Source: Bin107 sp965221655 (GTDB taxonomy: Bacteria > UBA8248). From it: a DNA stretch of 64,000 bases. The position numbers were made by a program, and so were the translations under genes. The stretch lies in the NCBI GenBank assembly GCA_965221655.1, contig OZ244906.1, positions 310,001-374,000 on the forward strand, in the 5' to 3' direction. Under the pieces are notes generated by a model. That model was not told where the DNA came from and made no database searches. It was given only the letters and a program-made list of their open reading frames with translations. Below are positions 62,444 to 64,000 of the stretch, piece after piece (within the stretch, counting starts at the first letter, position 1; every line of letters starts with the position of its first letter).

Positions 62444-63076
62444 TCAGGCGGAGTTGTCCGCGACCCTCTCCCGCACGCCGTCCATGCTCGATACGCCCGG
62501 CCGCCAGGCGGGGGGCGGGTCGGCGGCGTCGCGCGCGTAGCCGTCGCGCTCGAGCCTGGCGCGGTACCAGCCCTCGTTCACGCGGTTGGAGTCTGCGTCC
62601 ATGCGCGCCATGTCGCAGAAAATCTCGATGCCGTTTCCGCACGGGTCGTGAAAGTAAAAGGCGCGGTTCTCGCCCAGGGTGCCGTCGCCCTCAGGATGCG
62701 TGGGGCTGTGGACGAGCGGGCCTGCGGCTATCTCTATGCCTTTGGAGCGCACGTGGTGCGCCCAGGCTTCGAGCTCTTCTTTCGAGCCCACCTCAAAGGC
62801 GACGTGGTGCAGACCCACCTCGGGCTTGCGCATGTCGCCCTCCCGGGGGGCGAGCCCCGCCTCCTTGGGATAGGCGATGAGAGAAACCTCGTGGTGGCCC
62901 TCGCCGCAGCGCATGAAGCAGATGCCCCAGGGGTTGTGGGGGTTGTCGCCGGGCTCGTAGCGGTCAGATACCACCAGGCCCATCACGTCGCTATAGAAGT
63001 TAACGGCCTCATCTAGGTCGTGGACCTTGAGACCCACGTGCTGGATGCGCCTGAGGGTGGGGGGAGGGGTGGACAT
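62444..63076 (-). CDS. VOC-family dioxygenase-like protein (catechol 2,3-dioxygenase type)
   Basis: The 210-residue protein has two VOC modules: RIQHVGLKVHDLDEAVNFY (metal His) and GLHHVAFEVGSKEEL (metal His), then FYFHDPCGNGIEIFCD (metal Glu). This is the extradiol dioxygenase pattern. The last 45 residues are extra. It lies 28 bases after the TRAP permease on the same strand, suggesting an aromatic acid is imported and ring-cleaved; the substrate is inferred only. Confidence 0.85.
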   Translation of the reverse strand: MSTPPPTLRRIQHVGLKVHDLDEAVNFYSDVMGLVVSDRYEPGDNPHNPWGICFMRCGEGHHEVSLIAYPKEAGLAPREGDMRKPEVGLHHVAFEVGSKEELEAWAHHVRSKGIEIAAGPLVHSPTHPEGDGTLGENRAFYFHDPCGNGIEIFCDMARMDADSNRVNEGWYRARLERDGYARDAADPPPAWRPGVSSMDGVRERVADNSA

Positions 63077-63104
63077 GGTTCGCTCCTTTTCGCGTGTACG
63101 CGCC

Positions 63105-64000
63105 TCAGGCGGGCTGGGGGTCTACGCCGCCGCGCGTCTTTTGCATCACGAATACCGCTACGAGTGCGACCAGGCCCACGCCGTAGGCGCCGTAGCGCAG
63201 GTCGCCCTCGATGGGGGTTACGAAGGTGATGAAGTTCCCGACCGGCAGCAGCAGGCACACCGAGCCGGCGAACATGAGGCCGCGCTCCAGACCGTTGGCC
63301 GTGCGCGTCATGAAGTTCTCCATCCAGCCCGCCCAGCCGACGATGCCCACCAGACACGCCGCGAAGGTGATGGACACCTCGGTCGTCGTGCCGCTGAGAA
63401 GCAGCGGGGTGTAGACGAACAAGAAGGGCATGATGAACAGCCACGAGGCGAGCTTGAGCGCCTGAAAGCCCGTCTTCACCGGGTCCGATACCGCGATGGC
63501 GCTCGCTGCATAGGCGGCCAGGGCGACCGGCGGAGTAACCGCGCTCACGACGGCCACCCAGTAGCAGATGAGGTGGGCGTGCACCGTGGGAACCCCCAGG
63601 TTCGTGAGCGCGATGACGCCGAAGATGACCAACACCACATAGCTCGCCGTGATGGGCAGGCCCATGCCGACGATGTAGCCGGCGATGATCACCCAGATGA
63701 TGGTGAGCGGCAGGAGGCCGAAGCTGAATTCCGTCAGCAGTATGGAGATGCGCCCTGATAAGTCGCTCTGCGTCGCGCAGGAGAGCAGAATGCCCAGCAC
63801 GCAGGCGATGCAGCCGATGACGAGCGTGTTCCGCGCGCCCGCCTCGAGCGAAATCCAGGTAATCTTGACGAGGTTGACCACAATTTCGCCGAGCCGCCGA
63901 AACAACACGGCGCCCGTCTCGTGCTCGGGGCTTGCGGATTCGCCCTGCGCGGCGCAGACGAGCACCTCGCCGAGCTTCAGGGCGATGAAGGCCGCAATCG
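63105..64000 (-). CDS. TRAP transporter fused/large permease (TAXI-associated type), 5' end beyond window
   Basis: The minus strand is open from the window edge down to 63105, so this is the C-terminal part of a longer permease, about 298 residues. It shows VGMGLPITASYVVLVIFGVIA, PTVHAHLICYWVAVVSAVTPPVALAAYAASAIA and further helices, typical of the 4TM-12TM fused TRAP permeases that partner TAXI binding proteins. The visible part includes at least seven helices. Upstream parts of the gene lie outside. Confidence 0.88.
   Translation of the reverse strand, partial: IAAFIALKLGEVLVCAAQGESASPEHETGAVLFRRLGEIVVNLVKITWISLEAGARNTLVIGCIACVLGILLSCATQSDLSGRISILLTEFSFGLLPLTIIWVIIAGYIVGMGLPITASYVVLVIFGVIALTNLGVPTVHAHLICYWVAVVSAVTPPVALAAYAASAIAVSDPVKTGFQALKLASWLFIMPFLFVYTPLLLSGTTTEVSITFAACLVGIVGWAGWMENFMTRTANGLERGLMFAGSVCLLLPVGNFITFVTPIEGDLRYGAYGVGLVALVAVFVMQKTRGGVDPQPA

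Overview
The window reads as a chromosomal segment of a GC-rich Gram-negative bacterium. Evidence is the very GC-rich third codon positions, TRAP transporters, a CvpA and SecG homologue, a membrane-anchored multihaem cytochrome c, and very dense gene packing with frequent GTG/TTG starts that overlap the upstream stop codon. The lifestyle suggested is aerobic and heterotrophic: TCA enzymes, succinate dehydrogenase, many organic-acid and peptide transporters, hydantoinase/oxoprolinase genes and CocE-type hydrolases. The species cannot be named from sequence alone. The combination would fit an uncultured lineage such as Tectomicrobia- or Rokubacteria-like bacteria, but that is a guess.

Left part (1-8134). 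A minus-strand TCA operon runs sdhA-sdhC-sdhB-fumarase alpha-fumarase beta-2-hydroxyacid dehydrogenase (cut by the window edge). A methyltransferase, an SDR oxidoreductase, a HAD phosphatase and peptide deformylase follow. From 8164 to 12324 lies one 1386-codon, AT-richer gene for a GHKL-ATPase/Mrr-like nuclease protein, which ends flush against a tRNA-Leu(GAG) gene.

12.5-28.3 kb: a peptide-type ABC importer (binding protein and two permeases, one with a large hydrophobic insertion and no ATPase gene nearby) is joined to the classical gap-pgk-tpiA-secG cluster, which has a good sigma70-type promoter. Then come a DMT exporter-hyuA-hyuB operon, a metallo-beta-lactamase-fold hydrolase, a divergent phosphoglucose isomerase and a DUF6282-type hydrolase.

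28.5-42.6 kb: sugar-phosphate isomerase and SDR, CocE hydrolase, UPF0173 hydrolase, rimI, cvpA, an AT-rich Fic gene, a DMT transporter, a pentahaem cytochrome, an HNH protein, aroA, an FmdB zinc ribbon, tenA and tag. An AT-richer two-gene ATPase + PIN-nuclease module follows, with its own near-consensus promoter.

42.6-64 kb: amidohydrolase, two TauE/SafE exporters, a complete DctPQM TRAP transporter framed by two copies of an 18-bp GC palindrome, and an operon of two duplicated gene pairs (two MBL hydrolases, two acyl-CoA synthetases) plus a zinc-ribbon membrane protein. A VOC protein and a DMT transporter come next. A citrate synthase-aconitase-PrpF operon with a 2-hydroxyacid dehydrogenase upstream, an AT-rich coiled-coil membrane protein of unknown function, another VOC protein and the end of a fused TRAP permease complete the window.

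The main surprises are four AT-richer accessory insertions (HATPase-nuclease, Fic, ATPase-PIN, coiled-coil membrane protein) set singly between high-GC housekeeping genes. Within the first, the motif order of the GHKL ATPase appears rearranged. No gene-free stretch exceeds about 300 bases, and I saw no CRISPR array, rRNA, transposase or prophage.
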